NCBI GenBank assembly: GCA_002690925.1
Contig: NZGD01000280.1
Location: 27,343-78,293, forward strand
DNA from: Rhodopirellula sp.
GTDB lineage: Bacteria; Planctomycetota; Planctomycetia; Pirellulales; Pirellulaceae
Direction: 5' to 3'
Length of the DNA stretch: 50,951 nt
Part shown: positions 24,211 to 33,951 of the stretch, one piece after another
Position numbering within the stretch: position 1 is the first letter of the stretch
How the letters are laid out: each line of letters starts with the position of its first letter
Translations under genes and position numbers: made by a program
The notes under the pieces: model-generated
The model's database searches: none
Told to the model about the DNA's origin: nothing
The model's input: only the letters and a program-made list of their open reading frames with translations

Positions 24211-25002
24211 TTATTCGACGAACGTGGCGGTGGTCTGACCGAAGGGCGGCGCTTCTATTTTGACAGTGCACCGTTGATTGATGGGAATCAGACTGGGGAT
24301 TGAGCCCGTAAGGATGATTTGGCCTTCTTTAAGGTGCTCGCCGGTTTTTTCCAGTGTTGCTTGTAGCCATTGAATTGAGGATTGAATGGTTTCAAAGAGT
24401 TTCAGGCCTTCACAGGATCCGACAACAGTGCCGTCAATCAGGATTGTGAGTTTGGGCTGTCCATGACTTTCCGATCTCTTTGTGATATCGCCAGTAATGA
24501 ATCCAGCATGAATCGCATTGTTGGCAATCAGTTCGCCAGCTGAAGCCGGCGTGCCGTGCATCACATGATTATGCAGTTCTATCACTGGCATGATACAAGA
24601 GACGCAGGCGGGTATTCCTCGTTGTGTAAAATCGGATGGCTGCGGAGTGCGTCCCAGGATAACTGCAAGCTCACCTTCGATTGCCAGGTTAGAGTAGTTT
24701 TCGCGTTTCAGGCACGCGCCGGATACATGCTGTTCTGATTTGTACAGCCGGCCAGTGACACAATGCTTGATGCCGAGTTGAGCACGGATCGTTGGTGATG
24801 TGCATCCCACTTTGTACCCGACGATGTGGTCCCCCCGGTCGATACGCAATTGGGTCACCGCATTCTGTAGTCGATAGCCCTCCTCCACTGTCAGTGAAAG
24901 CCCCTCGGCAAACAGGCTGCCAGGGCAACGGTTTTCATAGTCCAGCAATTGCTGCTGTGCCCATCGCGTGTACTGGGCAGATTCGTATTGTTCGTTGGTC
25001 AT
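24211..25002 (-). CDS. 2-keto-4-pentenoate hydratase / fumarylacetoacetate hydrolase family enzyme
   Basis: A 263-residue soluble enzyme of the MhpD-like branch. Features include GYKVGCTSPTIRAQLGI, IEGELAVILGR with the metal-binding acidic residues, CIMPVIELHN, IANNAIHAGFITG and the C-terminal LKEGQIILTGSIPSLIPI. Family members hydrate 2-oxopent-4-enoate or decarboxylate 4-oxalocrotonate in meta-cleavage of aromatics, with Mg2+ or Mn2+. No other ring-cleavage gene is visible in the window, so the actual substrate may differ. It starts at ATG 25002 and is 121 bp downstream of the end of the DUF1501 gene on the same strand. Confidence 0.88.
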   Translation of the reverse strand: MTNEQYESAQYTRWAQQQLLDYENRCPGSLFAEGLSLTVEEGYRLQNAVTQLRIDRGDHIVGYKVGCTSPTIRAQLGIKHCVTGRLYKSEQHVSGACLKRENYSNLAIEGELAVILGRTPQPSDFTQRGIPACVSCIMPVIELHNHVMHGTPASAGELIANNAIHAGFITGDITKRSESHGQPKLTILIDGTVVGSCEGLKLFETIQSSIQWLQATLEKTGEHLKEGQIILTGSIPSLIPINQRCTVKIEAPPFGQTTATFVE

Positions 25003-25123
25003 GTTAAGCGGTCCAGCGTGATTGAGCTGTCAGCATTGGTAATGAGAGGGTGAGTTTGGGAAGTCAGGATTCCAGCTTGGCGCGTTTGTTGATTGCAATT
25101 GTCCTCAGGCGAAGGACATGACT

Positions 25124-26560
25124 TCACGCAAGGATGCCCTTTGCGACTTTTCCGTAGACATCAGTCAGGCGGTAGTCACGACCACTGTGGTGGTAGGTCA
25201 GACGCGTATGATCCAAGCCCATGATGTGCAGCAAGGTGGCATGCAGATCGTGGATCGTGCAGCGATCTTCAATCGCGTAGTATCCATACTCGTCGGTTTT
25301 GCCGTAGCGAAACCCGGATTTGACTCCTCCGCCTGCCATCCACATCGTGAAGCCTTCGGGATGGTGATCACGACCGGGGGCGGCGTTGCCCACTTGGACC
25401 GTTGGGGTTCGTCCAAACTCGCCTCCCCACAGCACAAGCGTGTCTTCCAGCAGACCCCGCTGTTTCAGGTCCGTAAGTAGTCCGGTGATTGGTTTATCGA
25501 TTTGCTTAACATTGATTTCATGGCCCTTCTTCAGGTGCGTGTGCTGATCCCATTGTTCGTTGTTGAACGGAAGTGTATTTGCATGGCTGACCTGAATGAA
25601 TCGAACATCACGTTCGGCAAATCGCCGCGCTAGCAGACACTCGCGTCCAAAGTTTGCAGTGTTGGGATCATCAAGTCCATAAAGCTCACGTGTCGCTGCC
25701 GATTCCTGATTTAAGTCCATCGCCTCCGGGGCTGCCGTTTGCATACGAAACGCCAACTCGAATGATTCCAGTCGGGCATCAAGTTCCGGTCCCCCTATTC
25801 CTTGTGGGGGCATTGTTTGCTGCAATTTCCGGAGTAGTTTGAGCTGGTATTGTTGCTGCTCCAGAGTCAGATTCTGATTCAGCAGATATTCAAAGGTGGC
25901 ATCCTTGGCAGCGGCATTGGGGTAACCGGGAGTTCCCAGCGAAACGCCCGCATGGCGGGCTGGCAGAAACGCGCTGCCGAAGTTGTTGACGCCTCCATGC
26001 AGAGAGGTTGGGCAGATGGTCAGAAATGTTGGCAGGTTCTCATTCGCAGAACCCAGCCCATAACTGATCCATGAGCCTGTACTGGGACGTAGTTGGGCTT
26101 CATCGCCTGTATGAAGTTTCATGCAGGCACCGCCATGGGCCACATTGGTTTCGCATACCGAATGTACCATGCACAGGTCGTCAGCCACTTTAGGAAGATG
26201 TTGCCACAGTTCGCTCATTGGAATTCCTGATTCCCCACAGGGACGGAATTTCCATGGGCTGCGCATTAGATTGCCGCGATCTGCGAATGTGATTCGTGAA
26301 CCATTGAATGGTAGCTTCTTTCCGTCGTCTCGATCCAACTGTGGCTTGGGATCAAATAGGTCGATGTGCGATGGGCCACCGTGCATGAACAGAAAAATAA
26401 TTCGCTTCGCACGAGCCGGGATTCGGGCTGTTGTTTGGGCACCAACTTGGTCAGCATGCAGTCGCGGCGAATGAAGCATGCTGCTCAATGCCAAGCCACC
26501 AAAGCCAATGCACAATTGATTCAACGCCTCACGCCGACTACGTCTTTGATCAATCAACAT
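25124..26560 (-). CDS. DUF1501 secreted protein paired with a PSCyt/DUF1549/DUF1553 protein
   Basis: A protein of about 478 residues with an N-terminal RRSRREALNQLCIGFGGLA segment resembling a Tat signal. DUF1501 motifs follow: IIFLFMHGGPSHIDLFDPKP, VHSVCETNVAHGGACM, LWGGEFGRTPTVQ, GRDHHPEGFTMWMAGGGVK and a terminal DLHATLLHIMGLDH. These resemble the metal sites of sulfatase/phosphatase superfamily enzymes, although activity is unproven. ATG 26560 overlaps the end of the upstream DUF1549/DUF1553 gene by 11 bp, implying translational coupling. A longer start at 26602 would lie wholly inside that gene. The pair is the usual planctomycete arrangement. Confidence 0.9.
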   Translation of the reverse strand: MLIDQRRSRREALNQLCIGFGGLALSSMLHSPRLHADQVGAQTTARIPARAKRIIFLFMHGGPSHIDLFDPKPQLDRDDGKKLPFNGSRITFADRGNLMRSPWKFRPCGESGIPMSELWQHLPKVADDLCMVHSVCETNVAHGGACMKLHTGDEAQLRPSTGSWISYGLGSANENLPTFLTICPTSLHGGVNNFGSAFLPARHAGVSLGTPGYPNAAAKDATFEYLLNQNLTLEQQQYQLKLLRKLQQTMPPQGIGGPELDARLESFELAFRMQTAAPEAMDLNQESAATRELYGLDDPNTANFGRECLLARRFAERDVRFIQVSHANTLPFNNEQWDQHTHLKKGHEINVKQIDKPITGLLTDLKQRGLLEDTLVLWGGEFGRTPTVQVGNAAPGRDHHPEGFTMWMAGGGVKSGFRYGKTDEYGYYAIEDRCTIHDLHATLLHIMGLDHTRLTYHHSGRDYRLTDVYGKVAKGILA

Positions 26561-29375
26561 GAATGTACTCACTCGAAAGCAGAAGGGTGTGCACCAAGGC
26601 ACTCCAGACTTTCAGTTCCTTTTGTTGATCGTCAGTAACAGTTGATTCGAAGTCGCCAAGAAACGTCTGCAGAGTCTCCATCTCTTTGCGTGTCGCTGCT
26701 CGTTGGAACAGGTTTCCGTAAATGCTTTGTATTCGGTGCTTCGTTTGATCTGAACTATTGTCTTTGCCCAGCACCGGTATGGGTTGAGGCCTTGTCGTGC
26801 CATGTTGGGCTAACGTGGATTTGGCAATGCTCTCTGCCTGTAGCATGACCATGGGATCATTCATCAGTAATAATGCTTGGGTGGGAACGGTGGTGCTATC
26901 CCGTTTGCCGACTGGTGTGGCAGCGTTGGGGAAATCATAAAGCGTTAGAAAGCGATGAGTGTTACAGCGCACGACAGGCAGATACACAGAACGTCGCCGA
27001 AAGCTTCGGTAGGCAGTTTCGTTATTGTGAAGGTCGGTCGGCGAAGGGTCCTGAGATTTGACTGAGAGTGGCTTTCCCACAAGGTCCAATGACAAGTTCC
27101 CGCCGTGCATCAGCAAGCTGTCCCGGATTGCTTCGGCTTCAATCCGGCGTCTGGGAACACCATGCAACCACATGTTGGGGGACTCACTGGTCTCTTGCTG
27201 GTAGCTTGCTGACGTCACAATCAGACGCTGCAGAGATTTCACTGACCAGTCATGCTTGATCAAGGCCAGTGCCAGCCAGTCCAGCAAGTCGGGATGCGTG
27301 GGGCGGGAACCTTGCATCCCAAAATCGTTGGGCGTCCGAACAAGGCCGCTGCCAAAGTGCCAGTGCCACAGTCGATTCGCAATGACTCGGGCAGTTTGTC
27401 CGCCTGCTCCGGTTCCAGTGTCAGTCACCCAATAAGCGAGCTGTCGCCGACCGCTTTGGGTGGTGGGGATGGGGTGTGGGGCAAACATGGGGTGGGCGGA
27501 TTGGTCAGGAGTCGATGACATGACGGTTGGGAATCCACGCATCACTTCATCGCCCAGTTGCATGTGGTTTCCTCGAATGTGGATCCTGATGTTTTGCGAT
27601 TTTCCATCGCTGGCCGCCATTACTTTTTCTGGTACAGGCTTTTGTTGCCGGTAATTCGTCAGCCTCGTCGTCAATTCATCAAGCTTGGCCACTTCTTGGG
27701 TCACGTTTTCCAGCTGCTCAGCATGAATCAGACGGATTTTGTCAATGTGTGACATCAGTGGTTTTGATTCCAATCGCAATTTGATGGTCCCTTGCTCCAG
27801 TGAAAAGGTGCCTTCCGAGACCCATTGTTGATGCTCAGGCATCCAGCCACCGGTGGTTTGAGAAATCGCGTCTTCTTTCACGACTTTGCCATTGATCAGC
27901 ATTCGCCCGGGGCGAGCGTCTCTGGCCGCGTACCTCAATTGAATGAGATATTGGCCGTCCGCAGGTATTTCGATTTCATATTCAGCAAAATTATCTTGAG
28001 AACCACGGTCTGAAATGATGCCGATGCCTTCACCGTATCGATCACTCAAGCTGGAGACATTGCCTTGCACAAAACTCTCGGCTTCAAGTTCCAGCAGGTG
28101 AATGGACTTTTCTGTGAGTTGTTTGTTAAATCGGACTTGTAATTGGTCTCGGTCCTTGGTCAGACGGTCAAGGTGTTGTTGATGCTTCCGTAGAGCTTGT
28201 TCAAAGGCGATGGTCTTGATGGGGCGGTCGCCCAATTCTGTGCTGTGGAAAATTCCTGCCAACGCGTAGTAGTCCCGTGTGGGAATTGGGTCAAATTTGT
28301 GGTCATGGCAGCGGGCACATCCTAACGTGAGCCCGAGGAATGTCTTGCCGACGGTATCGATTTGCTCGTCGACGAGATCAGCTTGTTTCTTGACTTCGTC
28401 CTGCTCCGCAAGAATCTTGGTTCCTAATGCCAGAAAACCTGTCGCAGTTAATTTGGCGTTTTTACGATCAACGTTGTCGTTTGTTGTATGTCGTTCTGTT
28501 GCCGCATGAGCCATGTTGGCGTCATCGTTGGTTTCTTCCGCAAGCAAGTCACCAGCGAGTTGTTCATGTACGAAGTCGTCAAAAGGCAAGTCATCATTGA
28601 AGCTGCTGATGACATAGTCTCGATAACGCCATGCCAGAGGATACGCATGATTCTCATCACCACCGTTTGAATCGCCGTATCTTGCGACATCCAGCCAGTG
28701 GCGACCCCAGCGTTGGCCGTATTGCGGTGACGCAAGTAATCGGTCGACCAGTCTCTCCCACGAGTCGGGACGCTCGTCTTCGAGGAAATCTGAAATCTGT
28801 TGAGGCGTGGGGGGCAGGCCAGTCAGATTGAAGTACAGGCGACGAACTAATTTTCTTGGGGATGCTTTTGGCCGAGGTGAGAGAGATTTTTGTTCTAGCT
28901 TTGCAAGGATGAATCGGTCAATCGGATTTTGTATCCAATCGGTGTGATTGACTCGGGGTGGTGACGTCGGGATGGGTGGACTGAATGCCCAGTGCGATTG
29001 CCATTTCGCACCTTCGTTGATCCAGCGAGTCAACATCTGTATCTCAGTTGTCGATAATGAAGTGGCATCGTCACCGGGCGGCATCCGATCATCGCCAGTG
29101 GATTTGACTCTTCTGAGCAAGTCACTTTCAGATGGATGCCCGGGAATAATTGCAGTTGAGCCTGAATCAAGTTTGGTTGTGGCTGAGGTTCGGGAATCCA
29201 ATCGGAGTCCTGCTTCACGTTGTTCAGAATCTGGGCCGTGACACTCCAGGCAGTGCCGAGCTAGGATCGGTGCAATGATCTCGCCATAGTCAATGTCACG
29301 TGAGGTGCCGGGTGTTGCCATCGCGAAACTCGCAATGATCGTGAGGCAGATGAATGGTGGTTGAATTCTTGACAT
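26550..29375 (-). CDS. PSCyt1-DUF1549-DUF1553 secreted haem-binding protein with a carbohydrate-binding-like insert
   Basis: This 941-residue protein begins with a signal peptide and a PSCyt1 domain bearing CLECHGPD (Cys42, Cys45, His46). DUF1549 follows (about 145-395: NPIDRFILAKLE, FNLTGLPPTP, RWGRHWLDVARYGDSNG) and contains a second CxxCH (Cys353-His357, CARCHDHKFDPI). Between DUF1549 and DUF1553 lies an insert (about 420-530) reading EYEIEIPADGQYLIQLRYAA, typical of CBM6/35-like jelly rolls. DUF1553 occupies about 640-940 (WHWHFGSGLVRTPNDFG, FDFPNAA-like YDFPNAATPVGKRDST, LLLMNDPMVM). Such proteins are exported; two CxxCH motifs suggest covalent haem. It is the first gene of a pair with DUF1501. 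Function in polysaccharide use is proposed from genomic context only. Confidence 0.92.
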   Translation of the reverse strand: MSRIQPPFICLTIIASFAMATPGTSRDIDYGEIIAPILARHCLECHGPDSEQREAGLRLDSRTSATTKLDSGSTAIIPGHPSESDLLRRVKSTGDDRMPPGDDATSLSTTEIQMLTRWINEGAKWQSHWAFSPPIPTSPPRVNHTDWIQNPIDRFILAKLEQKSLSPRPKASPRKLVRRLYFNLTGLPPTPQQISDFLEDERPDSWERLVDRLLASPQYGQRWGRHWLDVARYGDSNGGDENHAYPLAWRYRDYVISSFNDDLPFDDFVHEQLAGDLLAEETNDDANMAHAATERHTTNDNVDRKNAKLTATGFLALGTKILAEQDEVKKQADLVDEQIDTVGKTFLGLTLGCARCHDHKFDPIPTRDYYALAGIFHSTELGDRPIKTIAFEQALRKHQQHLDRLTKDRDQLQVRFNKQLTEKSIHLLELEAESFVQGNVSSLSDRYGEGIGIISDRGSQDNFAEYEIEIPADGQYLIQLRYAARDARPGRMLINGKVVKEDAISQTTGGWMPEHQQWVSEGTFSLEQGTIKLRLESKPLMSHIDKIRLIHAEQLENVTQEVAKLDELTTRLTNYRQQKPVPEKVMAASDGKSQNIRIHIRGNHMQLGDEVMRGFPTVMSSTPDQSAHPMFAPHPIPTTQSGRRQLAYWVTDTGTGAGGQTARVIANRLWHWHFGSGLVRTPNDFGMQGSRPTHPDLLDWLALALIKHDWSVKSLQRLIVTSASYQQETSESPNMWLHGVPRRRIEAEAIRDSLLMHGGNLSLDLVGKPLSVKSQDPSPTDLHNNETAYRSFRRRSVYLPVVRCNTHRFLTLYDFPNAATPVGKRDSTTVPTQALLLMNDPMVMLQAESIAKSTLAQHGTTRPQPIPVLGKDNSSDQTKHRIQSIYGNLFQRAATRKEMETLQTFLGDFESTVTDDQQKELKVWSALVHTLLLSSEYIHVD

Positions 29376-29849
29376 GATTCAAATTCGGTTTGGGATGAAC
29401 CAGAATTCTAAAGCAAAATGGGAGGCCCGGCAGTTCATCATGGAGAGTTTGACCATTTGTGCGGGTTTCATGTTGTTTTCAGTTAGTGAATTCCCGAGGT
29501 GATGTGTTCGTCAACTGCGGGAATACTGAGGGACCCGTCTGTCGTGAATTGGTGTAAGTGTTCTATAGATTGGGTTTTGGAAGCATCAGCAAAGAGCAAA
29601 TGGGTTTGAAAAGTATCGTGTTAGAGCTTGTTCGTCTGTTTGGGCAATGTCGCCGCTGTGATTTCGCTATTCTCTCCGGAGGGATAAGTTAACGGGGTTG
29701 GTAGTAGCCCAGATTCTGGGACTCTTGTACCGGCGAAAATATAGTCTGTGCGAAGATGAGATCGAGTAGCAATCCTATGCTGTAGTATGCGTGCTAGCGT
29801 GTTACCTCCACAAATCTAAACGTCAATTGACTCAACCAGTGAGCTGATT
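29376..29849. other. Divergent intergenic region
   Basis: This 474-base region lies between the PSCyt/DUF1549 gene (leftward) and the two-domain esterase (rightward). It must hold promoters for both. I find no convincing promoter hexamers, RNA gene or repeat. Confidence 0.35.
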
Positions 29850-31307
29850 ATGAATCCTCAGAAAAATGTTTCGCTGCTATTGTCTCAGCTTTCGCCTGTT
29901 CTCTCGATTGTTGTGGTGACCTGTGTGTTCCTTGTGCTTCCGAATCAGAACTTCGCGGCGGAGACTTTTCCTGGGAAGGTGTCTCAGTTCCATTCGTTTC
30001 CGCGATACGATTTTGAACACGGTGGACGGCGTTGCATTGTGGTGACTCCGCGTATCACTGCCGAGGGAACACCTTGGATCTGGAGAGCCCGTTTTTTTGG
30101 ACATCAACCACAAGCCGATATTGCGCTGTTACATCAGGGATATCATTTGGCTTATGTCGATGTCGGGAATCTGTTTGGTTCACCCAGTGCCGTGGAAATT
30201 TGGAATGGATTTTATGATTACCTCACAAAAAGTTATGGCTTTCATGCAAGACCGGCGCTTGAGGGAATGAGCCGGGGGGGGCTGATCATTTTCAATTGGG
30301 CAAAAGTGAATCCCGGAAAAGTCAGTTGTATATACGGTGATGCTCCCGTCTGTGATTTCAAAAGTTGGCCCGGAGGTAAAGGAACCGGGAAAGGTGGGGG
30401 TGGGGCTTGGCAAGCTTGCCTACACGCCTACGGGTTTACTGAGGCGGAGGCATTGGTGGCGAAAGTAAACCCGATTGATGGGCTTCAGGCTTTGGCTGCT
30501 GCCCGTGTGCCCATTCTGAATGTGGTCGGAGATGCGGATGTGGTTGTGCCAGTGGCCGAAAATACGTCGATATTGGAAAAGCGTTATTCAGAAATGAAAG
30601 GGCCGATTGAAGTAATTCACAAAGCCGGGACCGGTCATCATCCACATAGTTTGAAGGAACCGAAACCCATCGTGGACTTTGTACTGAGCAATCGACGTGA
30701 TCTAACGATCGTCTTGGCGGGTGATTCGACGGTGACAGATGCGGCAGGCTGGGGCTTGGCCTTTGCGGGAAGATTTGGCCAACGCGTTGAGGTGATCAAT
30801 GTTGCCAAGGGAGGGGCAAGTTCAAGAAATTTCCGTGATGCGGGTTATTGGAAGCGTTGCTTGATCCAGAAACCTGATTTTGTATTCATCCAATTTGGGC
30901 ACAATGATTGTCCCGGTAAAGGACCGAAAAGGGAAACGGATCCCGAGACCACCTACCGACAGAATCTTGAACGATACATTGCGGAAGCTCGTGCGATGGG
31001 AACGAAGCCAGTACTGGTTTCACCGATGACACGTAGGCGTTTCAAAAATGGGGAAGTCGATTCGATCCTGACACCTTATGCTGCGGCTGTTCGCGAAGTT
31101 GCGGCCAAAACCAAGACGCCCTTCATTGACCTGCACCGTAGCAGCGTTGAACTTTTCAACGAGCTTGGCGATGAAGGAAGCGCATATCTCTGCCCAGAGG
31201 GAGATCGTACTCATCTCAATCAAAAGGGGGCAGAGAAGATTTCGGACCTGATTATCTCTGGCTTTCCATCTGAATTAAGTGAACTTGCTGCTCGTTTGAA
31301 ATCATGA
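29850..31307 (+). CDS. Two-domain secreted esterase: alpha/beta hydrolase plus SGNH/GDSL acetylesterase
   Basis: A 485-residue exported protein with a signal segment (SIVVVTCVFLVLPNQNFAAE). Residues 45-280 form an alpha/beta hydrolase with nucleophile Ser141 in GMSRGG, Asp230 in GDADVVVP and a His at 263-264 in GTGHHPHS. Residues 285-480 form an SGNH hydrolase of the rhamnogalacturonan acetylesterase type: Ser293 in LAGDSTV, a Gly block (NVAKGGASS), GHND at 350-353, and Asp452/His455 in GDRTHLN. Both sites look intact. The likely task is removal of two kinds of ester from a plant or algal polysaccharide. It sits between two secreted planctomycete gene groups. A 474-bp gap precedes it, so it is probably transcribed from its own promoter. 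Confidence 0.88.
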   Translation: MNPQKNVSLLLSQLSPVLSIVVVTCVFLVLPNQNFAAETFPGKVSQFHSFPRYDFEHGGRRCIVVTPRITAEGTPWIWRARFFGHQPQADIALLHQGYHLAYVDVGNLFGSPSAVEIWNGFYDYLTKSYGFHARPALEGMSRGGLIIFNWAKVNPGKVSCIYGDAPVCDFKSWPGGKGTGKGGGGAWQACLHAYGFTEAEALVAKVNPIDGLQALAAARVPILNVVGDADVVVPVAENTSILEKRYSEMKGPIEVIHKAGTGHHPHSLKEPKPIVDFVLSNRRDLTIVLAGDSTVTDAAGWGLAFAGRFGQRVEVINVAKGGASSRNFRDAGYWKRCLIQKPDFVFIQFGHNDCPGKGPKRETDPETTYRQNLERYIAEARAMGTKPVLVSPMTRRRFKNGEVDSILTPYAAAVREVAAKTKTPFIDLHRSSVELFNELGDEGSAYLCPEGDRTHLNQKGAEKISDLIISGFPSELSELAARLKS

Positions 31308-31449
31308 TGATCGTGCCGATCTGAAATGCTTTTTTGTCGAGTCCAGCTTGGCACTGCGTTGCGTTATACTTTTGAAAATGCGTGGATGCCATTTGGTTTT
31401 GGTTGGTTGTTGGAATACTCTATTGCTTGGGGCGAACGGGAGTGATGGA

Positions 31450-32844
31450 ATGATTGATTTTTATGATCCAAGCACGCGACGTAGTTTTTTGCAGGTAGGC
31501 AGTCTGGGATTGGGGGGAGTGCTCGGCGGTCTTTCCTTGCCCGGTCTGCTCCGGGCTGGCACAGATGCGAAATCTGACAAGATTTTGCGAGATCGTTCCG
31601 TTGTGTTTCTGTTCATGCATGGAGGGCCGCCGCAGACGGAAACATTTGATCCTAAAATGACGGCGGCTTCTGAGTACCGTTGCTTCAACGGTGAGATAAA
31701 AACAGCAGTGCCGGGACTTACGTATGGTTCTTCGCTGGAAAAGTTGGCACGGTTGGCAGACAAGACGACGGTCGTGAGAAGCTTTCAACCCGGTGACGGT
31801 AATCACAATATCAAGCCACTCGTAAGCCCACAGAGTCTGGGAGCAAACGTAGGATCGCTGTATTCGCGAATCTCCGGCATCACTGATGGAAATACAGGAA
31901 TGCCATCCAATGCTGTGTTGCTTCCGCGTGCGGTTGATGAGGCAGCTCAGACGGTGACCAAGCAGTTTGGTGATTTCGCTGATACCGGAAAAATGGGTTC
32001 CGCCTTCGCTCCGTTTGTGCCCAGTGGTAAAGGGTCACTGATGGACAATATGAAATTGAACTTGTCTCAAACTCGTTTGGATGATCGTCGCGCGTTGCTG
32101 CAAACCCTCGATGGATTCAAGCGTCATCTTGATTCAACCGGGACCATGGACGGGATGGATAAGTTCAACCGCCAAGCATACGACGTAATCCTGGGTGGAG
32201 TTACGCAGGCTTTTGATCTCTCTGATGAAGATTCTGAGGTGGTTGAACGCTATGACACTTCGAAGTTGGTGCTTCCCGAAAAAATTGATAAGAAGTGGAA
32301 TAACCACAAGAATTATCGCGATCATGGGCAGACGCTGGGCAAGTTAATGTTGCTGGCACGACGTTTGTGTGAGCACGGTAGCCGTTTTGTAACGGTGACC
32401 ACCAATTTCGTTTGGGATTTCCATGCAGATGTCAATAACGCGACTCTTGATGAGGGGATGAGGTACGTTGGCATGCCTTACGATCATGCCGTGTCTGCGT
32501 TTATCGAAGATGTTGAGGCCCGTGGCTTGAGTGACAAAATATTGTTGGTGACCTGTGGTGAGATGGGCCGAAATCCGAAAATCAATGCCAAGGGAGGACG
32601 CGACCATTGGGGACGCTTGGGACCGTTGCTGCTGTATGGTGGAGGGCTTAACTTGGGCCCGGTTGTTGGTCGATCAGACGCCGTTGCCGGGGAACCCAAT
32701 TCCCAGCCTGTAAAAATTGAGAATCTTTTGTCCACGATTTTTCATCGCATGTTGGATGTAGGAGAATTACGGCTTGATACACGTGTGCCACGACCATTGA
32801 TGCAGTTGATAGAATCGGGACGGCCAATCGAGTCGATCATTTGA
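31450..32844 (+). CDS. DUF1501 secreted protein (unpaired)
   Basis: A protein of about 464 residues with a Tat-like N-terminus (STRRSFLQVGSLGLGG) placed correctly by ATG 31450; the frame is open to TTG 31348. DUF1501 landmarks are SVVFLFMHGGPPQTETFDPK, VVRSFQPGDGNHNIKPLV, VTCGEMGRNPKINAKGGRDHWG and LLYGGGLNLGPVVG. The usual SHID sequence in the first motif is changed to PQTE here, which removes a His often found in paralogues. No DUF1549 partner precedes it; the upstream gene, 142 bp away, is the two-domain esterase. It may therefore serve a specialised role or use a partner elsewhere. Substrate unknown. Confidence 0.88.
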   Translation: MIDFYDPSTRRSFLQVGSLGLGGVLGGLSLPGLLRAGTDAKSDKILRDRSVVFLFMHGGPPQTETFDPKMTAASEYRCFNGEIKTAVPGLTYGSSLEKLARLADKTTVVRSFQPGDGNHNIKPLVSPQSLGANVGSLYSRISGITDGNTGMPSNAVLLPRAVDEAAQTVTKQFGDFADTGKMGSAFAPFVPSGKGSLMDNMKLNLSQTRLDDRRALLQTLDGFKRHLDSTGTMDGMDKFNRQAYDVILGGVTQAFDLSDEDSEVVERYDTSKLVLPEKIDKKWNNHKNYRDHGQTLGKLMLLARRLCEHGSRFVTVTTNFVWDFHADVNNATLDEGMRYVGMPYDHAVSAFIEDVEARGLSDKILLVTCGEMGRNPKINAKGGRDHWGRLGPLLLYGGGLNLGPVVGRSDAVAGEPNSQPVKIENLLSTIFHRMLDVGELRLDTRVPRPLMQLIESGRPIESII

Positions 32845-32934
32845 TGGTGAGGGCTCGCACCTTGTTCGAATGAAAATTTGGAAGGGACCGTCTAGAACAG
32901 GGGATCCCGTATTTTTGATTTCCTTAGACCGCTC

Positions 32935-33876
32935 ATGGAAGTTGTCATGCCGTTGGATGAAGATTCGCGTCACTTGCTGGCAATCCTTACGCCAGATGAT
33001 TCGCCGCCAATGCATGAGATGGATATTCACGTTCTACGGGACGCAATGGAATCAAGGTTCCCGGATCGTGAGCGTGAGCCCGTTTCGAGCGTCGAGGACC
33101 GAGCGGTGGTGGGGCCCCACGGTGATGTGCCTGTCCGGGTCTATCGCCCGGAATTGAAAGACACGCCACCGGTGCTGGTTTACTTTCACGGGGGTGGTTG
33201 GGTGCTAGGTAGTCTGGAAACACATGATGCGATTTGCCGGGCACTCGCCAATGCAGCTCGATGCGTGGTCATCGCCGTGGATTACCGCCTCGCGCCAGAA
33301 CATCCCTTTCCGAAAGGGCTGCAAGACTGTCAGGCAGTCGTCAGGTGGGTGCGTGAGGCCTCCGAAGAGCTTGCGGTGGATGGTGAACGCGTCGCTGTTG
33401 GCGGAGACAGCGCGGGTGGGAATCTGGCTGCGGCGGTTGCGAATTGCAACCGCGATGAGAATGCAAAGCCGTTGTGTCATCAGCTACTGGTCTATCCCGT
33501 GATTGATGCCGAGCGAGCGACTGGTTCGTACCGCGAGAATGCAGAAGGTTACTTGTTGACCGCTTTGGGTATGAAGATGTTCTGGGATTTGTATTTGGGA
33601 GACTCGGCCGCATCAAAGTCGGCATTGGCATCGCCAGCTAGGGCTGCTGATCTGACGGATTTACCACCCACCACTGTAATTACTGCCCAATATGACCCAC
33701 TGCGGGATGAGGGTGAAATTTATGCTGAGCGGCTAAAGGCTGCTGGTAATCAGGTTGCTTTGCGGCGTTGGGATGGGGTTTTTCACGGTTTTGTTGGCTT
33801 TGCTGATCGGCTTTCCAAAGGTAAAGAAGCGATTCTGTTCTCCGCACAACGGCTCCGGGAAAGTTTCGATGCCTGA
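32935..33876 (+). CDS. HSL-type alpha/beta hydrolase (esterase/lipase)
   Basis: A 313-residue esterase of the hormone-sensitive lipase family. The oxyanion-hole motif HGGGWVLG, the nucleophile motif GDSAGGNLAAA, the acidic residue in DPLRDEGEIYAERL and the catalytic His in GVFHGFVGF are all present and in order. No signal peptide is visible, so it is probably cytoplasmic. These enzymes hydrolyse short acyl or aryl esters. ATG 32935 or ATG 32947 can serve as start. It lies 90 bp after a DUF1501 gene and 75 bp before the HEPN-like gene on the same strand, so a loose operon is possible. Confidence 0.93.
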   Translation: MEVVMPLDEDSRHLLAILTPDDSPPMHEMDIHVLRDAMESRFPDREREPVSSVEDRAVVGPHGDVPVRVYRPELKDTPPVLVYFHGGGWVLGSLETHDAICRALANAARCVVIAVDYRLAPEHPFPKGLQDCQAVVRWVREASEELAVDGERVAVGGDSAGGNLAAAVANCNRDENAKPLCHQLLVYPVIDAERATGSYRENAEGYLLTALGMKMFWDLYLGDSAASKSALASPARAADLTDLPPTTVITAQYDPLRDEGEIYAERLKAAGNQVALRRWDGVFHGFVGFADRLSKGKEAILFSAQRLRESFDA

Positions 33877-33951
33877 GCCTTGGTGCGTTCCTGCGCCAAG
33901 CCAGGAGTGCTTTTTTGATATGGTGAGTGGCTGGCAGCTGGAGACCTGATC

